Shown here in pieces: positions 23,701 to 37,137 of a DNA stretch of 64,000 nucleotides. The stretch spans positions 65,490,577-65,554,576 of the forward strand of contig CM019236.1 of NCBI GenBank assembly GCA_009741485.1, read 5' to 3'. Position 1 is the stretch's first letter. Every line of letters starts with the position of its first letter. Under the pieces are notes generated by a model that saw nothing but the letters and a program-made list of their open reading frames with translations, was not told where the DNA came from and ran no database searches. The translations under genes were made by a program, and so were the position numbers. This DNA comes from Malurus cyaneus samueli. Lineage: Eukaryota; Chordata; Aves; Passeriformes; Maluridae.

Positions 23701-25489
23701 GCTGGAGGACAGCAGGATAAAATTCTTATAGGACGTCAGAGCAACGCCAGACGATATCCCCCTTTGAATCTTAAGTAAGCCGAATAATGCCAATCTTCAA
23801 TAAGACTGAAATAACTGTAGACTAAACTCTGAGTTATAATGCTCCAATACCTGAGATTGACAATCAATCTTCTATTTTGAACCTTTGAGCGTATACCTCA
23901 TGCATGTAGCAGATTGAAAGGGGAACGACTTGCTTGAAAGAGATATTAAAGCAAAGAAGCATAGCAATTATATTAACGAAATGAGTAAGAATAGTGACTC
24001 GTAAAGCACTGCTGCAAACGGCATTTTGTGCATCTTTAGGGACTGCTGTGTTCACAGCTCAGATCAGCTGTCCCCAGCCAGTTCCCAATCCAAAATAATC
24101 ATAGCGCACAATTCAAAAGCACAACAAAATTAATTTAATTAAAGTTACTGTTTGCTAAAACATAAAGAGACCTACTCTGGGAGGGGAAACACGGGTAAAG
24201 TTAACAGGGAGATAAAAACAAAATACCAGATACCCAATAATAGGGGGAATCTAGACCCCCTAGAAAAACAGTATTGTAAGCTAAGAAGCATAGTCCAGAG
24301 AAAAAATCATAAGCGATGAACTAGATAAAGCTGTGTTAATAGTGCTCGGTATACAAGCTTTGATCTTGCGAAACAGCACACCAAAGCAAGGTTCCTGGGT
24401 CTATAATGTAAAGCAGCCTGGAGCTCTCCAAAACACTCCAAAGCTTTTGCACCCTCATAACACTATTATTTACTATGTGAATTTCTTCCTTGAAGGGATC
24501 AAGACACATTTAGTAAAATATTGTCAGTAGGGATCGACACACTCAGAAAGCAGCATCAATAAGTTAAATCTATCAGGCAAATGTGCTTCTTGCAATTTGC
24601 CTACATCCTGAGCGAAGATTTGGAAGAGAAAAGGCTTTAAAATGTATCTCAAACAGTTTGGTCCACTGTCTTTTTCCCTTAGCATCAAATTCGTATCATT
24701 TATAGCGTTCAGCTCCTCCAGTGCTCCAGTCCTCATCTCCAACCACATTTAGGACTCTCCAGAATGCCTACCCTCCAGACAAAGTAGTCAAGCCTGCCCA
24801 CTCATTTCCTCTCCCCCCAAAATAATAATGTCGAATTTAAGCTAATATATTTGGACCTCTGTTCACCTTTCCAATTTCTAACTGGCCTATATGCTGTAAC
24901 AAATCAACTTGCAAAAAGTAGAAGAGGGGGCATCAAATCGGATTGTTGGAACAGATTCTTCCAGAAGAGCATGGGGGGTTCCATATTCACTCTGAGGATT
25001 AAAGCAAAACCTTCAAAGATGCAAAGTCAACTACACGAAAAACTCCTCGCCCCATTTACTTATTGACAAAGAAAGCACTTGACCTTATAATATTGCTGGT
25101 GAATGATCACAAAGTGAATATTTGCATTTCTCCATTGGTAACGAAAGGCAGGATTGCTCTGACTTCAATCTGACAACTTTCCTGTAGAGCATTCACGCTT
25201 GCCCTCAAGGATCGAGAGTGCTGTCCTAATATGGCGGTGATATATATAAATTAGACTTTTACCTTGACAACCAAAGCTAAAAATTGCTCCCCAAGTGGTC
25301 TGCATGTGTTCCTTTTGAATCCCAGTGTCATGTAGCAGAAGGGACAAAGACTTTGGTGAGCATGATCTTGAAGAGTGGACCAAAAGGACATAACATTCCA
25401 CGGTCTGGTGTATTCCACTGTTAATCAAACTTAGACTAAAGCAGATATTCGTGTAACAATTCTGTATTTGGCCCTTTTAAAATTGAAAA

Positions 25490-25610
25490 AATAACTAAAA
25501 ATAAAAAAAAAAAAAAAAAAAAACAAAAAATAAAACCCCAAAAAACAAACAAAACTAAAAAAAATGAAGAAAGATCCCCCCACAAAAATTTAAAAAAACA
25601 AATCCAATTA
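25490..25610. repeat. A-rich low-complexity tract
   Basis: About 120 bases, very rich in A, including a run of more than 20 A from about 25502, interrupted by short C runs. It could be the poly(A) tail of a decayed retroposon or consensus error; no body of a retroposon is visible beside it. Confidence 0.7.
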
Positions 25611-28000
25611 CTAATTAACTTAGTTTTTAATTATAGATATTTAAAGATACATTTTTGTCATGTCGAGGAAATGCAATTAAGACAGTCTCCTCGGTCTTAT
25701 TTCTGATTTATATTTCAGGCCAACTTAACAGCGTTGCTGTATCGTTCGAGATAAGCTCTACCGTGGCATGATTCGAAAAGCTATTGGTTGAGAAGACGTC
25801 TTTGTATTGGCACAACTTATTAAGTTTATATGTATTTAAATAAACCTTTAATTCATTAGAAACGATAATAGGGTTAGGTGAGCTGCGGTGTACACCTATA
25901 AGTCTAAACCAGGTACCTTAAGGAAAGGATTTTCCTATGTTTTTTTGTATTTTTCCAAAATCTAGCAGTATATAATTTTGGTAATTGCTAAAACCCAACC
26001 GTACTCTTGCAAGAAAAATTATAATGCAATTTGTGTATAAAATACAATCGTACAATAAAAGATTTTTCCTTTTATGTTTAATTTTCGTCATTCAATCCAT
26101 AAAGTATTGCATTGATGACTGTCTCTGAAGTGCATTTGATACACAACTGAGGCTCTCTAAGTCAAGTTGATAACTGCACTTAAACTTTAGGTATAATTAT
26201 CCTAGAGATTGAGATAAGAAATAGCCGTCAGCTGTTGCAGACTTGACGCAATTCATTTGAATCTGCTTCTTGAGGTTTTATAATATATATGTAATCAATA
26301 CTAACAGTTTACTCTATTTTTGTCTTTATTTAAAAGATATACAAAAGACTAACCTTCGTAACTATTTCCATACAGAAAGATATGAAAATATCAAAGATAG
26401 ATTCTCATATATCAAACATATATGATGGAAGCTTTTGTAGTAGTAAGACAATTGACTTCATTAATATCTAAATCCTGTCCAAAGTAAGTAAGAGAGGGAT
26501 TTAGCAGGGACTGTGCGACTTCAACACATCACTATGGCTAATGTGAATTTAGGCATATCAAATACAGCTAGGAATGCTAGATCATGAAAATAAGTGAATA
26601 TTTAAATTGTCTAAATCTTCAGAGATAATTATATTCACTTAAAATTATAGCCACTATAAAAACTTATTATATTGCATGAAAAATAGAATTGTTATATTTA
26701 TTATTCATCATCTCTAATAATAATAAGATTATCATAACATTATGCTATTTATATCAGAATTGGTTATCACGACTAAGTATAATTAATTATCTTATTACAC
26801 ATTTCTTTTGACCTTGTTTGATTTTCAAGGCATGCATAAATAAGTATCGTGATTTTGAAAAAGTTTCTCTAACAATTATTCATTGAAATATTAAATCGTG
26901 GAATCATGAAGAAATTTTTTTAATTGATCAAGTCATGGATATTGACATGAGCAATATGGCATTGGAGAATCTCTCTGGAATTTTCAAATAGAGCAGTAAT
27001 TTAAACATTTTACATCGATAATTTCTCTAATTATTTTTTTAAGACAATTTGGATAATTATGAAGATAAGTTGAGAGCTACGTACCGTTTAGTTACCTGGT
27101 GAATATTCAAATCTTTCACTATCAACATGATAATCTGATTTATATTAAATAAAAAAAATCAATATAAACCTGTAGCTCCTAAGAACTATTTGAATGAATT
27201 TTTAATAGAATTTTTCTTTAATACAAGCATTAATAATGAATAGCTTAAGTAGCGAGTCTATGTTTCAGAAAACAGAAAAATGAATTCTCTTCAAAATGAG
27301 TTACTTGCATGTCAGATAAAATGTATTCACTATGGATGTTATTTCTATTTTAAGAATTTCATATTTAGTTGCCCTAATAATTTATAGTATTTTGCGATTT
27401 ATAGATGCATTTAAAAATTAGTTATATAAAGAGAATCTCTCAGCTAGTTATGACCAAGACTTATAACTGAATTGTAATAAGCTTCTTCATAAATTTAATA
27501 AGATTTCGGTGTGTGAGTAATATAATTATCTATGTTGAATATGGTCTGATGATTTTAAAAGTATTTAATCCTAAATCCAGTAAATAAATAATGAATTATC
27601 ATATTGTTTATGGAATATATATGTTGGATAACAAAAACACGTATGAAACTACAAAAGATGTGCAATAATGGGCAGTGTGTCACATTGCAATGAAGCAAGG
27701 TAAAATTTGGATGGATTCTATCCTTCTGTCCATATGATTTAATATAATAGAAATCTTATTTCATAAATATAAATTTTTGCCTTGAGGAATATAATAACAA
27801 TAGATTTAACAAAGTGCTTAGGCTGAGAGAATTGAGGAAATGCACATTATGCTTGTTTCTAAGAATCGTCTTTCATAGGCCTAGCAAAGCAATGAGGTTC
27901 CCAACACATATTTTTTTCTAATAAAAAATAAAAAATAAAAAAAAAAGCATTCCTTTCAAGAAGGCACGCTTTTTGGATATGTTTCATTAGATTTCTATAA

Positions 28001-30179
28001 TGCTTGAGGTACATGCAGGGATGTGGCAAGAGGAAACATGTCATCTAAGAACAAAGTTCCTTGCTTGGGACTGAAGAACGACATCCAGGTTAGTCCGGTT
28101 TGTGACCCCAAAGAACTTATTTGAGTGGGGCCTTGAGCCAAAGAAGCCTTTAAGCATCTCAGACAGAAGAGAGCTCGTATGGCAGCTCTTGAGCCTGTCC
28201 AGACAGGACAAGCAGTACAAAATGTGTTCTACACTGTGGCCAGGGAGCACAACCTCACCAGGAACCTCTGGGAAAAAACATCAGGAGCAAGCTCAGGTCA
28301 GCTATTAGGGTTTTGGATGTGGAGGAATTGGGGCTCAGAAGTTCACTATACCCTTGAAAACTGAAAAAGAGATACCCTTTCATTTTTCAACTGTAACAAG
28401 GTGCATGGAAAAATGTGAACAATGATGCTGCCTCTCACAGGGCTTGCACAAAGTAAAAGCTGTTGAGACGAGCCAGCAATAAGTCTCAGAATGGTGAGTC
28501 ACTCATGGCATGCTCCATTCAAGCCAGTGTAATCTGATGGGAATAAGCTTTTCTCCATATTTTTATACATAAAAAATATTCATATTAAAATATATTCATA
28601 TTACAGGAGTACCAAAAGATCTCTTAATGAGCCTGGAGCCAATATGGCAGGGACTGTGATAAAATATTGAAAAAAAATTATCTCTACTGCAAATAATTTA
28701 CTACGGATGAGGGAACCGATTCATTTGAGATTATAGAGACAGCAGTGAGATTGCAAAAAATGTAAGAGCTGGCTAATTATCCGAACACTACAAGTAAAAC
28801 TTTAACTCATGGCATCGAGCTTCATTACTCTGACTCAAAGGTACAACATCTCTGATCCTTTTCTTGACGGAGAGGTTTGGGGTTTTTCACCCCAAATCTG
28901 CTTTTCGATTACTCTCAGTACCACACAAAAACGTGTCTGCCCCAAGCACATGACTTCTACCAGAGATGGAGCTCTGGAAATGAAGACATTCAAGGCTTAA
29001 GAAAAAGAGACATTGTGGAAGTGCAGTGATTGTTACGTGTCTGAACTGCTTTTAATCCCTTGCATTAAGGAAGGTTTGGATGTGAGGCAAAAGAAACGAA
29101 AAAAACCTAGAAAAGAATTGTGGAGAACAAAAGCTTGTTATCAAAGCGCACAAGGTTGGAAACAGGCACAATCATTGCGCAAGGATATGGCGAATACCAA
29201 TTAGTGTCACAACTGCAAGAGCTAGTTCAAAAACGTTTCAGAAAAAATCAAAAGTGATTCAGCCACGAGGTAGAAGATCCTACTAAAAGCCTTTACTTTG
29301 TAGAATTTGGGAAAGTGACTTTCACTTAAAAGACCAATTATCTTATGGATTTTGTAGCTTTTGTTTTATACTGACCATTTAATAAAACTAATACACTCTC
29401 AACCATCCCGGAGCACATTTAACATATTTCATGAGCTCTGTGCGATGACAAATTCTCCATGCTCTTTTTCAGGTGCAAAACTGAAGCATACAGACTTATT
29501 AAATATCCTATCAAATAACTTTGGTGTCAGTAATATTTTTAGAAATACATAAGAATGACAGAATGTTGAGGGATCAGTTGTTTATCCTTTCTCTAGGAAG
29601 CAGAGAAATATAAATCCATGCAATATTTCAAAGATGTACTCCAGTATTTATGATAAACTTCCAGCACAGGAGATCCAGTAGTTTACCCAAACATCTGTTC
29701 AAAGGCCTTAGTGATCTGATAATTAGAAATTTTTCCTAACTTCTGTCTTACAAATTTGTATTGAAAAGTCCACCTCAAATATTTTGGTTTTAATTAAGTC
29801 AGCGTTTTTTGCAATACATATGTAGGATGTGAAGGAAAAAAAGTGGCTATCATCATCTTAAAACTAACAAATTTAATTTCAAATATTCTTAGGTTTTCAC
29901 CCTTTTTTTACTGGATAAATGGACTTCTCCCAGCCTTTTGACATAAACTGTGTTTCCTATTTATTGCCCCTTTTCTCTTCTTTAGAGATTGTCCAGTTTA
30001 TTTACACCTGTCTTGTTTTCAGACTGGGGAATGGTGAACCAGCTGAGGTCTCATCACCACTTAGTACAGCAAAATAATTACTTCCGTTGTCATGCTGTTA
30101 ATGCAGCCCAGAATGAGATTTGCCTTTTGTGCAAACGCATTATCTTGTCGACTCAGAGGCAGTTTGTGAGCCGTGATGA
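28001..30179. other. Noncoding sequence
   Basis: Sequence texture returns to ordinary noncoding DNA. 28050-28370 is GC-richer with overlapping short frames on both strands (28041-28250 minus, 28102-28308 plus, 28179-28364 plus) and may be an old repeat, but I cannot name it. No gene is supported. Confidence 0.45.
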
Positions 30180-30860
30180 CCTCGCACCTCTCCTCCCACA
30201 CTGCTGTTCCTCCAGTTATTCTCCCATTTGTATTTGTGCACTTCAGGTTCCCTCCTCAGGCATTGCTGTTCACGGCACCTGTCGTTATTGAATTTCATGC
30301 TCATGGTTCCAACTTGCTGCAGTTCACAGCGTGGTTATGAATTCTGATCCATTCCTCCAGAGTACGCACAACCCTCCTCACCCAAAGCCTTCAGTATGTG
30401 TGCTCTGCTCCTTCATCCACACCAGATATGAAGATTAACCAGGACTAGGACCAGGCAGATCTTGGGGGTGCCGTACACAAACTACCCTCCCCTTTTTTTG
30501 ACAGAGAAAGGAATGAAAATCTCTCCCTAAGTGCCATTTCTTGATCAGTTGCACATTGACACACGATGGTTGCAATTCCCACTTTGCTGGTACAGAATGT
30601 AAAAGCTTAATAAAGTTAGAATACTTCACATTTTCTGCTTCTCCTCCATCTACTAAGATCATTCATCAGAGAAGGAAATTAGACATATTTGACATGCTTT
30701 TCATTTGATAGATCCATACTGGACATTTTCAAGTGTTGCATTTTCTCTTGTTTCTTATCTACGGATTGTTTAACAACCTGTTCTAGTATCTACCCCGCTG
30801 TCAAAGTTAAAATGACAGGTATATCAATTTTGTAGGTCTTCCTTCTTTATGTGTGAAAGC
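30180..30860 (-). pseudogene. Ancient CR1 LINE reverse transcriptase relic (minus strand)
   Basis: Read along the plus strand, several blocks follow the order of a reverse-complemented CR1 RT region. They are tgaatttcatgctcatgg, ccattcctccaga, accaggactaggaccaggca followed by gggggtgcc (the usual accag-ccc...tggggaacacc), and aaaatgacaggtat with taggtcttccttctt (the usual aggctgacaggcctgta...ggtcctccttc). In the minus frame the last block gives K-E-D followed by N-Y-like spacing, corresponding to the KEDxxNYRPxSL motif at the start of the RT domain. Stops and indels are frequent and the open frame at 29989-30291 runs on the wrong strand. An old, inactive copy. Confidence 0.6.
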
Positions 30861-33502
30861 AGTCACAACATCTTCAGTAAATTCACACTTTATTTACTGT
30901 AATAGAGAGGTAGCCACATCTTCAAAATAGCTAAGCACAGCAGGAAATCACACCATAATGCAGAATTTCATCATAAATGTCACAAAGAGAAGCCAGCATT
31001 TGAAAAAAAAAAAAAAAAAAAAAAATCTCTGCACCATTTACCAGTGTCTTTCAATACATCACTAGCAGAAATCTTGTTTATATCCCCTCACCTGAGTTTA
31101 TTTATATTATATTTATCCCATTCCCTTTTGCAAAGATCAGGGAGAGTTTCCACCACTTCTCAGGCTAAGCCACAGTGTTTTGTGGCCAAGGGAAGCAGAG
31201 GAGTTCATCATCCTTCAAACAGCCAAAATGATGTCGCATGTCTTTGGAACCGTGATCCTTCCTAGCACATAACCCTATTCCATCCAGCTGTTTTGTGGGC
31301 TTAGCCAGTCTGATCTTTTGTGCCATAAAATTTTGATTGAAAGGCGACTGATGCACTGCTGCCGTTTTCCCCAAAAACTTTCAGACATGGAAAAAATGTC
31401 TTTGGGCTGTCTGACAACAGCACACACACATATGTAAGCCTGCATCTGATTAGTACGATTTGACCCTCTTTTAACTGAGATAAATTTGGTGGTTAAACTC
31501 TCATTCTGTTTTTGACATGCCTAGGCAGTGGTTTTTTTCTCTTATTGGCTAAGGAGGATTGAGTCACATTCAGATACTAGACGCACTGGACAAAGCTTTA
31601 CTTAAGCAGGCTAATTACTATTTCTTCCTCCTCTAAACTGAAAACTCCGACCAGCTTCTCGACAGAGTAAAATTTTAATCATAACTGGTGTGTTTCTCTG
31701 AAGTATGTTGAGTATGCAGTAGAAAAATACCAAATTGACTTCTGCACATTAACTGAACAGAGCCTAAAATCAATCTTTTTTAAAAATAATCCAGTGTAGA
31801 ATATTATACTGGCACTAATAACACTTTTCATGCTTGATACAAAACAGTATTAAAGGAATCTACTCAAAAAATCGTAAGCCACATTAGAACAAAACATATC
31901 AATCTGATTACAAACTATTGCCATGAAAGATTTCTGATGAGAAGATGGGCTGAAGAATGAGTTTGGGTTTTTGTCTGAAGTCATAAGCATCTAAACTAAT
32001 TTTACTCAGATCATCACACCTCCCAAGAATTGCTGCTGAGCTGTAAATAGGACTGGAAAATTCCAGTTCACAATTTAATTTTCAAAATATTACAAATGAT
32101 TGGCTAGAAATAAAACCAGATAAAGCAGGGAAACTGAGAACAAAAATCACATTTTAGCATTAACTTTTATAAATTTTGTCAATAAAAAAAAGCCTCTCCA
32201 ATTAATTAATTAGTCTATAAATACAAGAACAATTCAGCTCATTTCCTGAATTTCACTTTAAATGTTGAAGAATGTTGTTTATGTGACAGACCATAATATT
32301 CTCACAATGAAGCATATGTGGGAGGTATAAGGCTTTTACATTATTGCATGGAGCTTCACTGACTTTTTCCATAAAAATATTTGACTTAATAGTGTAGGTA
32401 TTCATACAGTAAATTAAAACCTAAAATTGCAAGGAATAATACTGCTTTAATTGCCTGACAGGATGGGGATTATTTCTCACATTCTCTCCCGCACAGATGA
32501 ATATAACCTTCCTAAAGAGGAAATCTATTCGCTGAATAGAGAGGACTGCATTAATATATTGAACTCTAGGAAGCCCCTAAATAATGTAGTATAAAGTATT
32601 AGCATTTTTCACCCCTTGAAGATCAAAGCTGAGGGTATTAGTTGTATGATGTAAGATTCATAGGTTATATCTGTGTGAATGCCAAGATGATATTGCAGGG
32701 CTAAATCTTACTGGAGTACAAATCTTAGAATTAAAGGAAAGGCATGGAGCAGGGAATTTTTGATGGGTTTGTTCTTCTCCCTGCACACTGCATCCTGCAA
32801 AACAATTCCCAGGGGCAGCTTGCCTTTTTTAATCTCGCAACTGGAATGTGAAATTTGTGCTGCCATCAGTAGATGTTAGTGAAACTCTGAAGGAATTGAG
32901 CTCTGGAGGAGATCCTTGTGCCCTGGCACACAGCAGCTGCCTGAGAGGTTTCAGTTTGGTTTGCCCTCAATGTTTAGGCATAATAATAATAATTCTTTGG
33001 GCTGCTCAAGGGACCAGCTGCACTTAGACCTCGAGCAAATGGATCTGAAAACTCTGTATGAGGAAGGAAATTCCATGTTGTGGGTGCAGCTGTTTGAACT
33101 GAGCACAAAACCTGAGAAAATAATATTATTTTGTGAAAGCAGTGCTTAATTATTTTGTGAAAGCACCTTCCGATTGTCAAAACCCACTGAGAGCATTGCT
33201 GCCTTATTTCTCAGTAGCCAGAAATAAGACACATAGTATGGAAATCTCATCATGAGTGTAGAGATTCTTCCAGCAGTAATTAAGCTCTGGAAATAACCAA
33301 TAGCCAGGTATGGAAGGATCAGTATGGATATGTGAACAAAAAATTAAGGCACAACCCCAGGCAATTCGCACCACCTGAGGGTTTTTCCAATTAATATGGA
33401 AAGTTTCCTGACCTGGAACTTGCAGTGCCAGGTTGGAGTGCAGCCCTTTGGGGATGGCAGATTCCTCTCAAGAGAGCTGCTCCAGTGAGTACTGTGGATA
33501 TG
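30861..33502. other. Noncoding sequence
   Basis: No gene recognised. Features are an A23 run at 31003-31025 and a short imperfect tandem repeat at about 33125-33168, where ttattttgtgaaagca occurs twice. Small open frames (31044-31265 plus, 31165-31374 minus, 32916-33149 plus) have no recognisable domain. Confidence 0.5.
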
Positions 33503-33527
33503 NNNNNNNNNNNNNNNNNNNNNNNNN
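33503..33527. other. Assembly gap, 25 N
   Basis: Exactly 25 unresolved bases. The same length recurs at 51450, so it is a placeholder and not a measured gap size. The frame running through it (33433-33633) is meaningless. Confidence 0.98.
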
Positions 33528-34260
33528 AAAAAGAGAGGAGATTATATCCTATCTTATAATAATTCCCCTTCCTATGAGATTACTGGTATGTTTTATTCCA
33601 GCAATAAACATAATAAGAGGTGTAGCACTGTAACCAAAGCAATGGTTATGTTTTCTCTATATGAGTAGCTTACCTTTGGTAAATAAACCTTTTTCTGAGT
33701 CTTCATTTATTGCACTTCACGTGTGATTTACAGATACAGTGCCTCACCTACCAAAGTGCTTCTCAATAATGTTTAAATAGTGCTATTTGTTATTAGTACA
33801 GTTTTCATGATCTCATCAATCCTAACATCAATAGATCATACCACAGCCGCTGATTAAATGATTGAATGGTATAAAATCAAGCACTGTAGTTCAATGTGTT
33901 CCTGACACAGGACTTCAGGTATGCTGCCTCTGTGCATATAAATAATCTCTCATTTTCCATTAAATATAGTTATAAAAGATAACTATTCTCACTCTAACTA
34001 TTGTTAACATCAAATACTATATTTAAAATAAATGAGTGAAAGATGAGTATTTCAGAACAGAATTCAATAAGCAATTTAAACTAAAGGCCATATCAAAAGA
34101 AACAACTCTGCCTATGGCCTTATTTTTGGCCGAACTATCACCCTTTCATATCCTATTCCCTTTGGCAGATACTTGGGTTTTTATGACCACTTGCTGAACT
34201 AGGTCAGTACATCACTCTGTGTGAAAGCAAAACAAAAAACTAATAACAATTCCCTCAGAT

Positions 34261-34327
34261 GTTATTATTATCATCATCATCATCATTCATCATCATCATC
34301 ATCATCATCATCATTAATTATTATTAT
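34261..34327. repeat. (CAT)n / (TTA)n microsatellite
   Basis: A run of ATC/CAT trinucleotides with one interruption (cattcat), flanked on both sides by ATT units. Some avian LTRs have an ATT-rich centre, but no LTR sequence is seen around this one. Confidence 0.9.
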
Positions 34328-34973
34328 CCAATGCACTAATATAATATTATACCACTAATAAAATTGAAGAAGAGCAAGCACCGCCACCATGTTAATTCAC
34401 ATAATTCCTCAATTCAGTTCACTATAAAACTGCAAAACATCTGTGAAATAGCCAACATGGTACAGAGATGGAAATCAGGAGCAATGGGAGGACACGATTG
34501 CTTTTTCTGGCCTCTCGTAATTGACAGCTGATACTGTCTCAAAGGTTTCGTTTACTGTACTCTTTACATCCTGTAAACACATAACTTTTTTTTTTTCTGA
34601 AATAAATTCTGAACCATAGACGTTATAGCAATGAATTTCAGAATAAAAGACAGAAATAAAAGACTCACCTTCTTGTGGTGTCCTAGTTATTAATACAATT
34701 ATACATAACATTCAGTAATTATGAAGTAATTTTTTGATTTTTATTCTGGAATCTGAAACTATAGATTTCATCCTGTAATAGGGAATTTATCGAGAGGCTC
34801 TATTTTCATTCGAGAGTAAATACGAGCACTACAGTTGTTCACATGAATGTATTGAGTATTAAGAAAAACAGTGATATCATCTATGATTAATTAGCATGCG
34901 CTTGCAAAATAGACTTAACAACAAGTATAATTTTAATATTGCTGCTAAAAAGACTTGGGAAACTTCGGAGGGG

Positions 34974-34974
<1 letters not shown>

Positions 34975-35005
<31 letters not shown>
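34975..35005. repeat. T31 homopolymer
   Basis: An uninterrupted run of 31 T. It could be the poly(A) tail of a minus-strand retroposon, but the sequence to its right shows no recognisable retroposon body. Confidence 0.85.
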
Positions 35006-37137
35006 CTTTCTGAGAATCCTGTTAAGTAAAAGTAAGCAAATCACTATAAGATGTTGAATTTTGATTATATCTTCTTATAAAAGTCTTCATGATATAATCT
35101 TGATTCTTCATTAGCAGAAGTATTTTTTACTATATCCTCCTCTTTGTATTTTGATTATTCAATTTCTAATTTTGATCTGAACTGCAATCAGTGGCTAGAA
35201 AACCTTGTATATCTGGCAATACAAAAGTAAGGTGACCAAGCATTTCCAGTTAGTTGCTCCTTTTATTTATTTTTAGGTAGGTGTTATGAACTCACTCTAG
35301 GTCAGTGTGCACACTAGCTGCTATTATAAAAATGGTTTTCTTAATGATATCCTAGTATATAAAAAAACCCTGTGATCTCAGTAGTCTTATGACTATAAAA
35401 CACCAACACTCAAAAAGAGGAGAGATCTTATTAACACTGTCTCTTGTGCCATAATCAATAAACTAATTTACAAAATCTATAATTTTTAATATGACTTTAT
35501 GGACATCAGCTATGTAACTTACAAATTCAATTCACAAAGCTGGCAGCTGGAAAAAAATAGTTTCATTTACAAAGGTCCTACTTGTGAGAAAGACACAACA
35601 AACATGAAATGTCAGAATATGTTCACAGTCACTTTTCTGAATATATTTTATGTTGTACAAAAGAATCATTTTTGTCATATTCCATCCACATCATATTAAT
35701 CACCTGAACCAGTTCCATTATGTCTTCCCTTCTGTATTTCAAATACCTTAGCAATACAGAACAGATTTATGAACCTTGAGGGGAGTACTATAAAAAAGGA
35801 GAAAAAAAGCAAACAACCAGGGTTTACCATGTCTACAATCGAAAAACCTGAGTGTACTCATACACAAACAAAATTAGAAGTTTCTGTTCTGAAAAAGAAA
35901 TGCTTGAAAAACACCACAGTTTAAGAATGTATCATTGTACTCAGTGTAGGAAGTGAAGACAAGAGACAATTTATTCTGCAGCTGGTTTAGAAGTAAACAC
36001 AGCCATAGAAGATAAGGAGTGAAAGAGGGATAAATCCTCCTGAAGCAAACTTGATGGACAGACAAGCTGCTATTAACAATGCTGTTGCCTTTGTAAGTAC
36101 AGAGTGATGTGGAGATACCCTTGCATTTATACTGTAGACATGATGCTTAAAGATTTTACACCTCCAATTCCTTAGAATTATCAGCTATCTCCAGCCTGTC
36201 ATTCATCCTGGCAATCTTAGATTTCTAGCTTGCAGGCCAGGCAGATTATTGACAAAGCAATCCAGGATGATATAATACACCCTGACAAATAACAGTGAAG
36301 GGGATTGTATTTACCACTTTCACTGCACCAATTCAGCTAAATTAATTCTTAATGCCCAAAGTAAACTTTCTCTTGATAAGCATTCACTCCCTTTGCAATA
36401 TTGTTTTGCTGCACTACCCTCCCTGTGAGTAGAGCAGCAATGAATCTTGATCCATATGATTTAACCTGCTTCCCCCCAATAAAAGGGAGAAGAAGGTTTT
36501 TCATACAATGCCAAACTAGTGAACAATTAACAAAAAATGCTGACATATAATAAAATCAAAGCTATAATTTAAGATGAAAAAATAGTTAGGAATATTTCAA
36601 ATTTAAGTTTGCTTCTCTGTCCTCACTTTACCTGCATCTACTGAGGCTTTAGCACACACGGTAGGATCATGTACTGTTGGGAGATAAAAACACTCTACAG
36701 ACATGCAAAATAAAATTTGAATTTGTATTTTTTATCTGAGAGTACTTTTTTCCCTTTCTCTCTCCCCATTGTGATTCAACCAAGGCATTTGTAGTTGTAA
36801 GGTTATGCAATCTGTAGACAGAAAAAGAAAAAGGGTTGTAAATGTTGACAGACCCTTAAGCAATACAGATAACCTCTACATACTGCTGAACTACTGATCT
36901 GATTATTTGACTAGTTTTATAAAAGGATTATTTTTATAGCATCAAGGATGAAAAAGAATCACTGATTTAACAGCCAGTGCTTCAGCTGCAACTCATGCAA
37001 AGGTATGGCAAGAAAACATCACATTGGCTTTCTTATCAATATTGATTAATCTCATCTGTGTAATTTTTATCAGACACAGCAATGCTAATCCAGAAAAAGT
37101 TTCTGACCAGGAGTTTAAGTCATTGGTATTGAAATGA

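Larger units (their letters stand above)
19181..28000. other. Compositionally abnormal block, probably low-quality gap fill
   Basis: This block differs from its surroundings. It has an extremely AT-rich, A-biased part (about 19300-19870) and scattered isolated CpGs. Its one recognisable repeat (CR1, 20310-20775) matches the family shape but at poor identity. Long A-rich stretches occur, for example 25490-25610. No open frame exceeds about 90 codons and none looks coding. It could be genuine old, AT-rich heterochromatin-like DNA, but the abrupt start at the G-tract suggests sequence filled in from uncorrected long reads where short reads failed. The right edge near 28 kb is a judgement by eye. 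Confidence 0.4.
33528..37137. other. Noncoding sequence
   Basis: AT-rich with no gene. It contains the CAT microsatellite (34261-34327) and a T31 homopolymer (34975-35005). Short frames at 34475-34711 (minus) and 35499-35699 (plus) are unremarkable. Confidence 0.5.

Noticed and set aside
28041..28364. GC-richer island with frames on both strands as a possible exon
   Set aside because: Three frames overlap on opposite strands, none shows a recognisable protein family or splice-site pair I can support, and it may be an old repeat.
33433..33633. 66-codon frame containing unknown residues
   Set aside because: It runs through the 25-N gap, whose true length is unknown, so the frame has no meaning.
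34261..34327. Regular repeats that might suggest a CRISPR-like array
   Set aside because: It is a continuous trinucleotide microsatellite without spacers, and the genome is eukaryotic.
34975..35005. T31 as the poly(A) tail of a processed pseudogene on the minus strand
   Set aside because: The sequence to the right (35006-35300) gives no recognisable coding similarity on the minus strand, and no flanking duplication is apparent.
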